From NCBI GenBank assembly GCA_951217055.1, contig OX578280.1:3286001-3350000 (forward strand): a stretch of 64,000 nt of DNA, given 5' to 3'. The notes under the pieces are model-generated. The model ran no database searches. It saw only the letters and a list, made by a program, of their open reading frames with translations, and had not been told where the DNA came from. Of this stretch, positions 1 through 11,047 are shown piece by piece; position 1 is the first letter of the stretch, and every line of letters starts with the position of its first letter. The DNA comes from Gerris lacustris. Its lineage: Eukaryota; Arthropoda; Insecta; Hemiptera; Gerridae. The position numbers and the translations under genes are program-made.

Positions 1-417
1 AAATTTGAAATAGTATCTTAAAAAAATTATAATGAATACATTTTTCTTGAATAGTCAAAATTTGGTCCAGTTTCCTCTTGTATGATATAAGAAAATTTTA
101 CTTTTTGCCTACAGGTTACGTTTTTTGAACAAAAAGTATTATAGTATTACTTAGTATCTTCATTTAAGAACGAGCAGGATATTTTATGAAGTGACTTTTC
201 TTTGAGAATTGATTTTGCTTTGCAATTTCCACTTATAGACAACTCCATCCGTGGACATACTGGATAAGATAGAATCCTTGCGCTGACTCGGGGCAACCGA
301 TGGGTAGATTAACATACATAATTTATCGCGAGGTCTACTGTTTACAGAACTACTAGTGTATTAATACAAGTACAGACATATTCTTTCCTATTTATTATCT
401 CAAAGTAAAATAAGCGC
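1..417. other. No recognised feature
   Basis: AT-rich sequence with no convincing reading frame, repeat match inside the window or RNA-like structure. Confidence 0.5.
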
Positions 418-684
418 AGAATGTTGAAACTTATATGGGACCAACAATGGACTAATTATGACTTACCTACCATTAAAATTTCATTAAAATCGGACTAGTA
501 GTTTTTAAAATATGTTGGTTCGCAAAAATTGAGCGACAGACTAACAGACAGACACGGAACCATAAATGTTCCCTGATGACTGAAACGGATTTCTGTCTTG
601 AAATTTTTGAAATCGGAGACCTAAAAGTTTTCGTTCTTCAGAACGATCACATAGCTTCCGTTACCTTCGGTAAGCTCGTAAGCA
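418..684 (+). repeat. D repeat, 5'-truncated copy
   Basis: Matches the right-hand half of the D family (complete at 61206-61776). It has the block around CATTAAAATCGGACTAGTAG, then GACAGACAGACAC and the terminal hairpin whose stem is formed by the complementary blocks TTACC and GGTAA near 660-672. The left end seen in full copies (TAGTCTGCCAATTAGTGTGG) is absent, so the copy is truncated. Confidence 0.75.
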
Positions 685-1124
685 AAACATTTGAACAAAG
701 TACCTAAATCTCTATAGTTATTTAAAATAAATTACAATCTCTATTTCGTATACTCGTTCAGCAGAATCTGTTTTAAAAAAAACAGCTGACTCTCTCCAAA
801 CATAGAACAAATATAATAAAATTAAGATATTGTTCTTATGACTAAGAATTGTAATAAAAATAAAATAATTCTTTCATATTTTCTAATTTAATTAAACTAA
901 TTTCTGTTTTAGATAATATTGCTGATGTTTCAGAGTGACGTACTCTTATGAAAAATAACACTTTGTGTAACTCATTAATTTTTGTTTAGCTAGCATATCT
1001 CATTATGGTATTATTTCCTTAATGACGAATATTGGAATTTGTCGAGAAAGTGCAACTAGCGAATTTTCGAAAGACGTATAAGGGTTTGTTTTTAATACTT
1101 ATGACGACACTATTTGTTTGTTTT
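685..1124. other. No recognised feature
   Basis: AT-rich spacer between a D copy and an A copy. I see no gene, RNA or repeat signal. Confidence 0.5.
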
Positions 1125-1877
1125 ATTGAAGCGAGCGTTAGCGAGCTTCTTACATTCAACGAAATATGCATCTTGTCTGTCTGTCTGTCTGTCTGTGTGT
1201 AACGTTTACGTGTCCGACGATAACTTGAGTAAAAGTTGGCCGATTTAGTTGAAATTTAGTATACACGTTCCTCTTACTAATGCTCAGGCTAAGTTCGTTG
1301 GACAGCATGATCCGCCCAAGAGTTCGCGCGCAATGCTCGCGTAAACGAGAGGTTCAAAAATTAAATTGGAATTTCAGGACGGGAAAAGATTCTATCGTCA
1401 TCTATTCTATTCGATGAGACGAACATTTTTTACACATAACATTTTTTAGTAAAACCAACAGCGACACCGCTATGAGTTAATAAAGATCACTAAAACAATT
1501 AAAGTAGACCTAAACGTTTAAAATAGAGAAAACAACCTTTTTACCGATATCTTACGTTCTAACGTAACGATTTTAATAAAACTTCATAGACACAGACACC
1601 ATCTAATGCACAATTGAAACAGGCATGCAAAATTTCAATTTGATACATGCAGTAGTTTGTTTGTAGAAAAGATATACATTTTATAATAATTGAAAAGGAG
1701 ATGTGTGGTTAGAGGAATAGTAAGAATGCTGGGTGGTTCCCTTACTACTAGCCGTTGTACTACTACCAGACCCACTATCTATCAACTCATCATGATTCAT
1801 GATTATCTATTTTTTCAATATTCAATACATATTTATTACCATACGCTCACTTCAATAATAGAGCCACGCGATGCCTA
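1125..1877 (-). mobile_element. A repeat, full-length Helentron-associated-like element
   Basis: The terminal stem-loop (arms GAAGC and GCTTC, 1128-1149) lies at the left end, followed by four GTCT units (about 1172-1195) and the TTAGTTGAAATTTAGTATACA block. The far end carries the GGCATCGCGTGGCTCTAT-type terminus in reverse (about 1860-1876). It is the same family as 3152-3910 and 4732-5474 but more diverged. It has no coding capacity, so it would be non-autonomous. Classification as Helentron-associated rests on structure, not on a helicase gene. Confidence 0.7.
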
Positions 1878-1960
1878 GTTTATATTACTTCCTGAGTTTT
1901 TCGAATTTTTTAAACATTTTAATAAGGCAATATAAAAAGGTTTTTTTTTTTATTATTATT

Positions 1961-2929
1961 GCTTCCGAGCTTACCGTAGGTAATAGAAGCTTTATGATCG
2001 TTCAGAAGAACGAAATTTTTCATGTCTCCGATTTCTAACATTCCAAGACAGAAATGTTCCGTTTCAGACATTAGAGAACATTTTTGGTCTCGTGTCTGTC
2101 TGTCGGTCTGTGTGTCCACGAATCCTGAAACGTGTGACGTTAAATGTCGACCGATTTTGATGAAATTTGGTAGACATGTTCATTTTACCAATGCCCAGGA
2201 TGAGTTTGTTGGACAACGTTATCCGTCCAAGCGTTCACACACAACGCTCGCGTAAACGTGAACGTCAAATTTAAAATTGGAATTTTAGGTCGGCAAAAAA
2301 TTTTAAAAAAATCAAACTTCATATATTCAATGAGACAAACATTTTTTTTTTTTTTTCATATTAAATGTTTTAGTAAAACCAACAGCGACACCGCTATCAA
2401 GTGTTAAAGATCGCTAAAACTATTAATAGTTTTTACACATTAAACAATACAACAATAAAGTAATATAACAATAATGTTAATATTGGATATAACGGGAGAC
2501 ATTAAAAATTATCTGGACCGTTCTCCAACTTGCGCGTTTAGCGCAATTGTGTATATAAAATGGACTGTACAGCGGGTTCTTTTCTTATGAAGTTGGTAGC
2601 GGAATATTAGCGTAAAGCGGTTAAACGGCAGAGAGCGGATTCAAATTTATACAAACAAATAATAAGCGGCAAAGAACACGAACTTCATAAAGACGCGAAC
2701 TTGCGGAAGTAGTTACACAATCGAACGCTTTCAAATTAAGCAGCACTGAGACTTTGCTCTCAGTAGCGCATGCGCGATAACTAACTGATAACGATAAAGT
2801 AAACAAACTGATAAGGCGACGAGAGCAAAGAACGAAATAGAATTTACCAGTTAATATAACAATAACAATAAAGTACATGATAGGATGCGAGGAAGCTATG
2901 TGCCACACTAATTGGCAGTCTATTTTTTT
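1961..2929 (-). mobile_element. B repeat interrupted by a 366-bp insertion
   Basis: The left end is the hairpin built on GCTTCCGAGCTTACC, followed by GTCT units and the block TTTTGATGAAATTTGGTAGACATG. The right end is the shared B/D terminus GATAGGATGCGAGG...GGCAGTCTATTTT (2880-2929). The copies at 11048-11602 and 16927-17495 are uninterrupted. Comparison with the copy near 11530, which reads straight through GTTAATATAACAATAAAG, shows that 2484-2849 is an insertion. Confidence 0.75.
2484..2849. mobile_element. Unclassified insertion (possible solo LTR) in B repeat
   Basis: The segment begins TGGATATAACGGG and ends TTTACCA, and is flanked by GTTAATAT at 2476-2483 and 2850-2857. The B copy at 11048-11602 has the empty site with a single GTTAATAT. 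A TATA-like TATATAAAA lies at 2552-2560. TG...CA ends and a TATA-like box suggest a solo LTR, but LTR elements normally duplicate 4-6 bp and this duplication is 8 bp. The 8-bp size fits hAT or P elements, yet the ends show only a 3-bp inverted repeat. I leave the class open. Confidence 0.5.
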
Positions 2930-3151
2930 ATTTTACACATTTATTTAGTTTTTGACGATAATTTAAGAAGGGTGATGACTGAAGAAAAAACGATTTGGGG
3001 CTAATTTGATCCCTTGGGGGAGGGGGGGGGGGGCCTCAAGCTCACTTAGTCCCCCCCCCCACCCCCCTATGATCGCTTTCGCCACTGGTGTGAAGACTAG
3101 TTATATTTATAAATCTGATAGTTGTAAAAGGATCTTTAAATTAATTATACA
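2930..3151. other. Spacer with G-run/C-run hairpin
   Basis: Positions 3007-3067 contain a run of twelve or more G, a short loop and a run of eleven C followed by ACCCCCC, which could fold on itself. The sequence then reads TCGCCACTGG (about 3079-3090), resembling a hAT terminal repeat, without a partner. Confidence 0.5.
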
Positions 3152-3910
3152 AGGCATCGCGTGGCTCTATCATTGAAGCGAGCGTATTGCAATAAAATAC
3201 TGAATATTGAAATTTGTTAATCATGATGAATGTCATAGTTGAAGATAAGTGGAAGAGGGCAGTGTGGAGTAGAGTGGAGGTACTCGGTACAAAGCTTTAC
3301 TTCCTAAACAAACCTACACTCAAAACGACTATAAGAATCTTAACCCATTGAATGCGTAATCCAATTTATGAACCTACCTTAGTGACTGAATAAAATTTAC
3401 ACAATTTTAAAAGTTGAAATTTTACATACTTGTTTCAATTGTACTTTAGACGATGTACATGAAGTTTTATTAAAATCGTTACGTTAGAACGTAAGATATC
3501 GGTAAAAAGGTTGTTTTCTCTATTTTAAACGTTTAGGTCCGCTTTAATAGTTTTAGCGATCTTTATTAATTCATAGCAGTGTCGTTGTTAGTTTTACTAG
3601 AAAATTTTATTTGAAAAAAATGTTCGTCTCATCAAATAGGTGATGATAGAGTTTTTTCCCGTCCTGAAATTCCAATTTTGAATTTGAAGCTCACGCTTAC
3701 GCGAGCATTGCGCGCGAACTCTTGGACGGATCACGCTGTCCAACGAACTTAGCCGAGTATTAGTAAGAAGATCATGTATACCAAATTTCAACTAAATCGG
3801 TCAACTTTTACTCAAGTTATCGTCACACGCGTGAACGTTACTGACAGACAGACAGACAGACACGGAGCATATTTCGTTGAATGTAGGAAGCTCGCTACGC
3901 TCGCTTCAAT
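3152..3910 (+). mobile_element. A repeat, full-length Helentron-associated-like element
   Basis: Starts at AGGCATCGCGTGGCTC. The 5' subterminal repeat GAAGCGAGCGTA (3175-3186) is a perfect 12-bp inverted match to TACGCTCGCTTC at 3896-3907, which is also part of the terminal stem-loop. GACAGACAGACAGACAGAC lies about 50 bp before the end, preceded by ACCAAATTTCAACTAAATCGG. These are the hallmark parts of HINE/DINE-1 elements. There is no open reading frame. Confidence 0.75.
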
Positions 3911-4194
3911 AATCTTATACCTGTTTGTTGATAGAGAGGAGAATCAGTAACGATTTTAGAGGGCAGTGACTCCTACAACTGAGAAGCTATTAAAAATACT
4001 GAAAGGTCGGACCACCCGCCGCGACATCATTAACCCGGCCAAACACCTAATTATAACACCGTGTTCAGTCCAATCTTCCTCATCTTGCAGCCAAATTACT
4101 ACTGTTTAGAGTCTCTCAGCTTGTTAGTCATGTTCGTATAAGAAAACAACTATACAAACACTTGTTTTCGAAATAATCTGTTAATCTTTAAATT

Positions 4195-4437
4195 TTACTA
4201 CGTTTTTATTAGCTTGCATTCTTGTTTGTTTGATTATTTGTTTGTCCGGTACAAATCTGGCAATCGATTTCGAACTAACTTCCCGAATAGCTAGACATTT
4301 GAAACTTTTAGCATAGCTCAGAACACGATGACAATGCATTATTTTAATACTTTTAGCCATCTTTCAGCAGAATTTAATTGATTTTCAGCAAATTTTGCTG
4401 TGCGGAAAGTTAGTTCGGAAAAAATCCGTAAGTTATT
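4195..4437 (+). repeat. Q repeat
   Basis: Related copies are at 5785-6030 and 52515-52743. Conserved parts are TTTGTCCGGTACAAATCTGG, GAACTAACTTCCCGA and GGAAAGTTAGTTCGG. The last two are inverted copies of each other, so the ends can pair. Function unknown; no coding potential. Confidence 0.6.
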
Positions 4438-4731
4438 TTATTTGTTTTGCCATATCCAATATTTACGCAATCTTCATTTTGACGGGTCTCAAATTTGTGA
4501 TAGATAAACATTGGATGACAGCAAAACAGGAAATATCGATTATATTATTTATCGATTATATTATTTCAAATATATCTATGGCACGGTTTAGATTTGGTGT
4601 TGGGGAGATCCGTTGTACAAAGATTTGTCCTTTAATAGGTTTAAGATCAGCTCTCTATGGTTGTCATTTATGTGAAGTAAATAAATTCGGAACTATTTTT
4701 TTTTCACTAACATTATATACTAGGCATCGCG

Positions 4732-5474
4732 TGGCTCTATCATTGAAGCGAGCGTATTGCAATAAAATACTGAATATTGAAATTTGTTAATCATGATGAA
4801 TAATGTCATATGTAGTTGAAGATAAGAGGAAGAGGGTAGTGAGAGGTTATAGTGGGGGTACTCGGTACAAAGCTTTACTTCCTAAACAAACCTACACACT
4901 AACCACCCGTAATAGCTTTTAAACTAATATTATAGATGTATCACTTCATTACTCAAATACTACTGCTTGTATCAAGTTGAAATTTTACATACTTGTTTCA
5001 ATTGTACTTTAGACGTGTATATGAAGTTTTATTAAAATCGTTACATTAGAACGTAAGATATCGGTAAAAACGTTGTTTTCTCTATTTTAAACGTTTAGGT
5101 CCGCTTTAATAGTTTTAGCGATCTTTATTAATTCATAGCAGTGTCGTTGTTAGTTTTACTAGAAAATTTTATTTGAAAAAAATGTTCGTCTCATCGAATA
5201 GGTGATGATAGAGTTTTTTCCCGTCCTGAAATTCCAATTTTAAATTTGAAGTTCACGCTTACGCGAGCATTGCGCGCGAACTATTGGACGGATCACGCTG
5301 TCCAACGAACTTAACCTGAGTATTAGTAAGAAGATCATGTATACCAAATTTCAACTAAATCGGTCAACTTTTACTCAAGTTATCGTCGGACACGTAAACG
5401 TTACACACAGACAGACAGACTGACAAGATGCATATTTCGTTGAATGTAAGAAGCTCGCTTACGCTCGCTTCAAT
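4732..5474 (+). mobile_element. A repeat, full-length Helentron-associated-like element
   Basis: Same boundaries and subterminal repeats as the copy at 3152-3910, of which it is the tandem duplicate. The microsatellite is shorter (ACAGACAGACAGACTGACA). The terminal stem-loop is at 5450-5472. Confidence 0.75.
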
Positions 5475-6192
5475 TATTTTAAAACATCGAGACAAAGTTA
5501 ATAATCTTATACCTGTTTGTTGATATAGAGGAGAATCAGTAACGATTTATAGAGGGCAGTGACTCCTACAACTGAGAAGCTATTAAAAATACTGAAAGGT
5601 CGGACCACCCGCCGCCACATCATTAACCCGGCCAAACACCTAATTATAACACCGTGTTCAGTCCAATCTTCCTCATCTTGCAGCCAAATTACTACTGTTT
5701 AGAGTCTCTCAGCTTGTTATTCATGTTCGTATAAGAAAACAACAAAACAAACACTTGTTTTGGAAATAATCTGGTAAACATTAAATTTTACAACGTTTTT
5801 ATTAGCTTGCATTCTTGTTTGTTTGTTTGTTTGTTTGTTTGTCCGGTACAAATCTGGCAATCGATTTCGAACTAACTTCCCGAATAGCTAGACATTTGAA
5901 ACTTTTAGTATAGCTCAGAACACGATGACAATGCATTATTTTAATACTTTTAGCCATCTTTCAGCAGAATTTAATTAGTTTTCAGCAAATTTTGCTGTGC
6001 GGAAAGTTAGTTCGGAAAAAATCCGTAAGTTATTTTATTTGTTTTGCCATATCCAATATTTACGCAATCTTCATTTTGACGGGTCTCAAATTTGTGATAG
6101 ATAAACATTGAATGACAGCAAAACAGGAAATATCGATTATATTATTTATCGATTATATTATTCGGAACTATTTTTTTTTCACTAACATTATA
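4732..6192 (+). repeat. Tandem duplication, unit 2
   Basis: Second unit of the duplication starting at 3152. It carries A (4732-5474), the CGGACCACCCGCCGC segment and Q (5785-6030). Divergence from unit 1 is small substitutions plus a few indels, including expansion of GTTT (about 5815-5840), so the duplication is younger than most repeats here. Confidence 0.8.
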
Positions 6193-6544
6193 TATTATAT
6201 AACAATAACAATTATATTATCAACATTACCATACGATTCAACAGAAAATTTAAAAACGTAGTATATAAAAAGTTCTTTTTATCTTGAAATTTTATTATAA
6301 TTGAAGAGGTTTTCTTATGTGGACTTGTAAAGTAGAATGTATAAGAAGAGTGAAGGAGTTTCTTGGAATAAAAGTCCTGGAGTTAAATTTTATAGATTAA
6401 TATTTTATTGGGAAAACATGAAATGATCGAGATAATCGACAAAGTTGAATTAGTTACTTATTCCCTGATAGTACATATCGTAAGTCATCTGGATCATAGA
6501 TTTAAAAACTTGCACTAATAGATGTGTTCAACATATCTCTTACT
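6193..6544. other. No recognised feature
   Basis: AT-rich. The stretch around 6230-6290 (CAACAGAAAATTTAAAAACG, TATATAAAAAG) has a related copy near 52970-53010, downstream of the third Q copy, so it probably belongs to the same larger repeat. Confidence 0.45.
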
Positions 6545-7119
6545 CGGATACAGGTAGCTTGTATTGACATGTGTATGTAGTATGTGTATGTTCTTTATAC
6601 AGGGTGGCCACAGACCGGGAAAACCGGGAATACCGGGAAAAGTCAGGGAATTTCGGCCGACAGGGAAAAGTCAGGGAATTTCGGCCGACAGGGAATAGTC
6701 AGGGAAAAGTCAGGGAATTTTGTCATAGGTCAGGGAAAATCTACCGGCAATTAAAATCCTTATTTCATAATTTTAAACCACAGAAACCTTAACTTTCTCG
6801 AAATTTCTAATAAAAATAAAAAATGCTGTATTTGGAACAAAGACAGAAGGATTAACAACCTCTATATTTAGAAATTATATCAAAAAATCCCGTCAAGTAC
6901 TTACCAGCAAGTTACTAAAAGGATTTCTTCGGTCATAAGAATTAATAAGTACATTATTATTATTTATTTTTATTTTTTTTAACAAAAAAATGTAATATGT
7001 CGCTTTTCTTACACCTAAATTATCCTTCATCGAAACATTCATCAAAAATATGTATAAAAATTCACTTTTAAGAAACGAGGAGTGCATATTATCCATTACT
7101 ATCTTCGGTAGTATGCACT

Positions 7120-7985
7120 AATTTAGTTATTTTAGGGGTAAAATGGCCGCCATTTTGAAAAACGATATATTTTTGAGAGCCAAATTTCAATACCTTTAAA
7201 ATGATACCCAGCTTCGAATTTTCATATGAAAAAAATGTTGGGGCTCCCGAGTTACGGCCCCCTAAAATTTTTAAAATTAGACTTTTTTATATCAACTCCC
7301 GGAAATATCATTGGATTACAGAGATGCATATTTTTGTATTTTTAGCTCCTGTCCTAATGGGGTAGCGGGGGGACTTTTTTTGCGTAATGTTTTAATTTTT
7401 TTTGGGAGGGGGGGGGGGTAAAATAGCTTCCATTTTGGAAACACGATATATATTTGTGAACGAAATTTCAATACCTTTAAAATGATACTCAACTTCGAAT
7501 TTTCAAATGACAAAAATTTTGGCTCCCGAGTTACAGCCCCCTAAAATTTCACTTTTTTAGACCAACTCCCGGAAATTTCATTATATATTTATGTGTTTTT
7601 GCCCTTTTTTAGGACCTGTCCTAATGGGGTAGTGCAGGGGAGGTACATTTTGGGTTTGTCTTAATTATTTGGGGGGTATAATGACCGCCATTTTGGAAAC
7701 ACGATATATATTTCTATACTACATTTCAATACCTTTGAAATGATACCCAACTTGAAAATTACAAAAAATATAAAATATTGCGATCTACTCGCAATTGATC
7801 GCAGATCGTAGAAATTTGGAGTGTTGAAGTCCGCAATAGTTTTTCTGTTTTTGGGCAAAAAAGTTTAACTTGAATACCAAATTTCAAGTCTACAGCTTCA
7901 GTAGGTCGGGTGATATACTCCAAGACGCGACGGACGGACGAACTACCAAAAGCATAAGGGTTTCTAGGGCGACCTCGAAACCCTA
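7120..7985 (+). repeat. F-type repeat with three tandem modules
   Basis: Three related modules start near 7139, 7420 and 7678, each with a GCCATTTTGGAAACACGATAT-like block, then CAATACCTTTAAAATGATACC and CTCCCGAGTTACAGCCCCCT. The right end has GACGGACGGACG and a stem-loop with arms GGGTTTC and GAAACCC (about 7949-7983). The left boundary is unclear. Confidence 0.6.
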
Positions 7986-8590
7986 AAAATCGGTCTGAGA
8001 CAACTCAGACAAACTTTCTTATAAACGAGTTCATAATTACATAGCCCAGTTTTTTTCCATTTAATAGTTTGCGTATGTGCATTTAATTATTATTGAACAA
8101 TTCATCAAAATTTATCATAAAAATAACTTCGGCAGGGAATCGAACCCGGGCTCTCTCCGTCCGCGTTTTAAGCTTTTTCTCAGGAACTAGATTTTTCCCA
8201 GGAAAACGGCTTATATCGTTATATTCGTATTTAAATGGACTACATTTTAAATAAAAAAAAATTACATTTTAAAAATTGTTTAATAAAAATCGTCGGAACC
8301 GTTTTCGAGAATTAATTTTTTTTCAGAGTTTTTGGGGGGTAGTGCCCCCAAATGTAGAGCTAAAATTCATTTCTCGATTTCGCCTCGGGGTATGATTTTT
8401 CTAAACATGTTATGCCAAATTTCGTCAAAATCGGCCCAGTAGACGCTTTAGGTTTAGGTCTGCACAGACAGACAGACATTTTTTAAAAACCCCTTTTTTG
8501 GACTCAGGGGACCTCAAAAATAAAAATAAATTCAAAATTGAATTTTTGCGGCATCACAATACTTTTTCTTTTACATGAGAAATTGTTACT
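7986..8590 (+). mobile_element. E repeat, full length
   Basis: Starts at ATCGGTCTGAGACAACTCAG, immediately after the F-type end, and stops at the terminal hairpin near 8562-8588. Internal landmarks are GGGAATCGAACCCGGGCTCT, TCGCCTCGGGGTATGATTTT, GCCAAATTTCGTCAAAATCGG, ACAGACAGACAGAC and TTTTGGACTCAGGGGACCTC. The complete copy at 57126-57738 confirms both ends. Non-coding. Confidence 0.7.
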
Positions 8591-8674
8591 TTCTAGGATA
8601 ATAAGGAAAGGTTACAATTAGTTTATACTTTTTAGCGTTGAACAGGAAAAATCGGTGTGGACCCGACAAAATAC

Positions 8675-8800
8675 TAGACATAAGAAAAATCATACCCCAC
8701 GGCGTAGTCGAGAAATGAATTTTAGCTTGAAATTTGGGGGCGCTACCCCCCCAAAAACTCTGAAAAACGTGAAAAATAATTATTTCTCGAAATAGTTTAT
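8675..8800 (-). repeat. E repeat fragment
   Basis: The inverted E core is recognisable (AAAAATCATACCCC, then GAAATGAATTTTAGC, then CGCTACCCCCCAAAAACTC). It is followed by an A/AATA-rich stretch to about 8875. Confidence 0.65.
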
Positions 8801-9281
8801 ATTAAAAAAAAAAATAATAAAATAAAAAAATAGAATAAAAAAAAAATAAAAAAAAAAATAAAAAAAAAAAAAAATGTAGTCCATTTAATAATTATTGATG
8901 ATGGTCAGGGAAAACCTGAAGTAGGTCAGGGAAATGTCAGGGAAAAGTCAGGGAATTTTGTCAAGCTATATTAGTGGCCACCCTGTTATACAAATCTACA
9001 GTTTTAGTCCGATCTCGATGATAATTTGCATACTTAATCTTCATAGCAAGGGGAAAATCAATGTCAACATGAATTTTTAAAGTTTAAATATTGGTACACA
9101 TGGGTACAGGGTACAATTAATGAATACGGGGTCAAAGTTATTAATACCCTTTATGATGCATATCGTTGAAAAGCTCTTTAATAGTATAGTAATTGTTGTT
9201 ATGTACAGTTTTATTATATTTTCACTTAGAAGGGGGGTAAAAATGGAAAAATATAGCTATATCATATCAAATAAATTGGTA

Positions 9282-9953
9282 AGGCGTGAAGTCTCTCGTA
9301 AAAAGGGTTTCGTTGGTATTGTGAACACAAAATTAGAAGGGGGGGGGGGGAGAAAAGTTTTTTGACAAAATGGCGCGCAAATTAAACGTTAACCACAAGT
9401 GTTATACATTTTTGTAATCTACTCTTCAATACCTTTCATTTGATAATCCGCCATCTTGGATTTCCAGTAAATCAGATCAAATTGCTAATCTTATTTTTTC
9501 TATGGCCCATCAGACCACACATTTTGCATATTTTTCTATAATTTCAGTAACAGCGGAAATACGATTTTAGGGGGGGGGGGGGGGAGGGGACACGCAAAAT
9601 TTCGATGTTTTTTGACAAAATGGCGCCCAAAATTAAACACTTTCCCTAAGTAGTATATATATTTGTAATCTACTCTTCAATACCTTTCATTTGATAACCG
9701 ACTCAAAATTTAAAAAAAATATTTTTTTCGCGCGACATGATTTATCCGCCATTTTGAATTTGAAGAGCTGATAATTATGAGTTCGCTATATTTTTCCTGG
9801 TGCGCGTCAAAACGATCTTTTATACTGAAAATTTTCACGATTTTATCTCTTTTGGTTCAAAAGTTATTGGAACCGTACAGAGTGACAGACAGACACAGGA
9901 ACGAAACTATTAGGGTTTCTTTTTTTTTTGGTTTTACCAACGAAACCCTAAAA
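9282..9953 (+). mobile_element. H repeat, full-length Helentron-associated-like element
   Basis: The 5' subterminal repeat AGGGTTTCGTTGGTA (9304-9318) is a perfect 15-bp inverted match to TACCAACGAAACCCT (9935-9949). The latter also pairs with AGGGTTTC at 9912-9919 to form the terminal stem-loop. GACAGACAGACAC precedes the hairpin. The interior has two related modules starting near 9358 and 9609 (TTTTTTGACAAAATGGCGC), each with a G-run and a CAATACCTTTCATTTGATA block. It is inserted in G. Confidence 0.75.
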
Positions 9954-10318
9954 AGAAGAGTATCCGTATGAGAGTATATCTTTTAAACAAATTTACAGTT
10001 TTATCCCAAATTGATGATTTGGTTATACGGGGTCAAATAATGAATACCTTTCATGAAGCAATTTTTTTGAAAAGCTCTTTAAGAGTACAATAATTGTTGT
10101 TATGTATAGTTTTGTAATATTTTCATTTAGGAGGGGGATAAATTTAGGATATTTGCAAATTATCTTATCAAAGAGAAGGGGGTATAGAAATAAGTGGGAG
10201 GGAGAGAATCTAGATATTCTCGCAGAGTAAAATAATTTAAATGTTTCTTGATGGTAGTTTATAAACTTATCAAATTAATATAACACTCCGTAGTGAAGCA
10301 CGGGTATCTAGCTAGTAC

Positions 10319-11047
10319 GGGTATCTTTGGCCCTTTGGCAGGTCAAGGCTCTTCACTGAACTACGGAGTTAGAATTAGATGCATATTGTACTTATGTCTG
10401 GAAGTACATTGATTATAAGCAGTGCTCTTCGTAGTATTATTTTTAAGTTAATTTTTAGGGAGTGAGTTATTCCACTAAAGTAAGTGGCGTTGACTCATAC
10501 ACAAGGAATTGCTGAGGAAATGAGCTAGAAATGCGAACGAGCTAAAACTATAATTCAATAACTTGACTCCGCTAACCACGTCCTACACCGTGCTGCAATC
10601 AAAGCCTAACTAAATTACACTACCTATAATATTACCTACATTTTTCAACCACAAGTTAGTGAATCAGACATAATACAAATAAATATCATTTACATTGTCC
10701 ATGAAGTCTGCTTTATGTAGGACATACTTTTAACTTTATAAGTACATTTACATAATATATAAATAACTATTTTCGGCATTTCTGAAATGATTGATTCTCA
10801 CGGACTAGAATCATTGTGAAATGCTTATAGTCTTAATATCAATTTCAAACAACTAAATTGCATGAAATACATTTAAGTTACATGAAATACAAAAATATTT
10901 ATTCCATAATACATAAATATTTGTTCTGCTCTTATAGCCTCTCCGATTCCAGGCTTATACTTAATTATCAGATTATATAAGCTTCAAAGTTTTGCCATTA
11001 TCATTATTATTATAGCTTTTATTTTCGTACTTATATTAGATTATTTT
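10319..11047. other. No recognised feature
   Basis: AT-rich unique-looking sequence between G and a B repeat. No convincing exon, RNA or repeat. Confidence 0.5.

Larger units (their letters stand above)
3152..4731 (+). repeat. Tandem duplication, unit 1
   Basis: Unit 1 of a direct tandem duplication whose second unit is 4732-6192. Both units contain an A element, the shared segment CGGACCACCCGCCGC..., and the Q sequence (4195-4437 in this unit). Unit 1 has about 120 bp (roughly 4566-4686) that unit 2 lacks. Unit 2 has a short extra segment after its A element (about 5475-5500). Confidence 0.8.
6600..8985. mobile_element. DNA transposon with CAGGGTGGCCAC inverted ends
   Basis: Begins CAGGGTGGCCAC (6600-6611) and ends GTGGCCACCCTG (8974-8985), a perfect 12-bp terminal inverted repeat. 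It is flanked by TTATA on both sides (6595-6599 and 8986-8990). Just inside each end lie short direct repeats of GTCAGGGAAAAGTCAGGGAA. I find no transposase; the interior holds F-type and E repeats, so it is a non-autonomous or gutted copy. Superfamily not determined. Confidence 0.7.
6545..10318 (+). repeat. G repeat split by two insertions
   Basis: G sequence runs 6545-6599, resumes at 8991 (ATACAAATCTACAGTTTTAG) to about 9281, and resumes again after 9953 to end at CTCCGTAGTGAAGCACGGGT and ATCTAGCTAGT (about 10285-10317). The uninterrupted order can be read at 13100-13555. The two gaps are the inverted-repeat element 6600-8985 and the H element 9282-9953. Confidence 0.7.

Noticed and set aside
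2552..2572. Promoter for a local gene (TATATAAAATGG)
   Set aside because: It lies inside an insertion and no reading frame follows; TATA-like words are frequent in this AT-rich DNA.
4395..4790. 131-codon plus-strand frame
   Set aside because: It spans Q, a unit-1-specific segment and the start of the A element. The duplicate unit does not keep it open.
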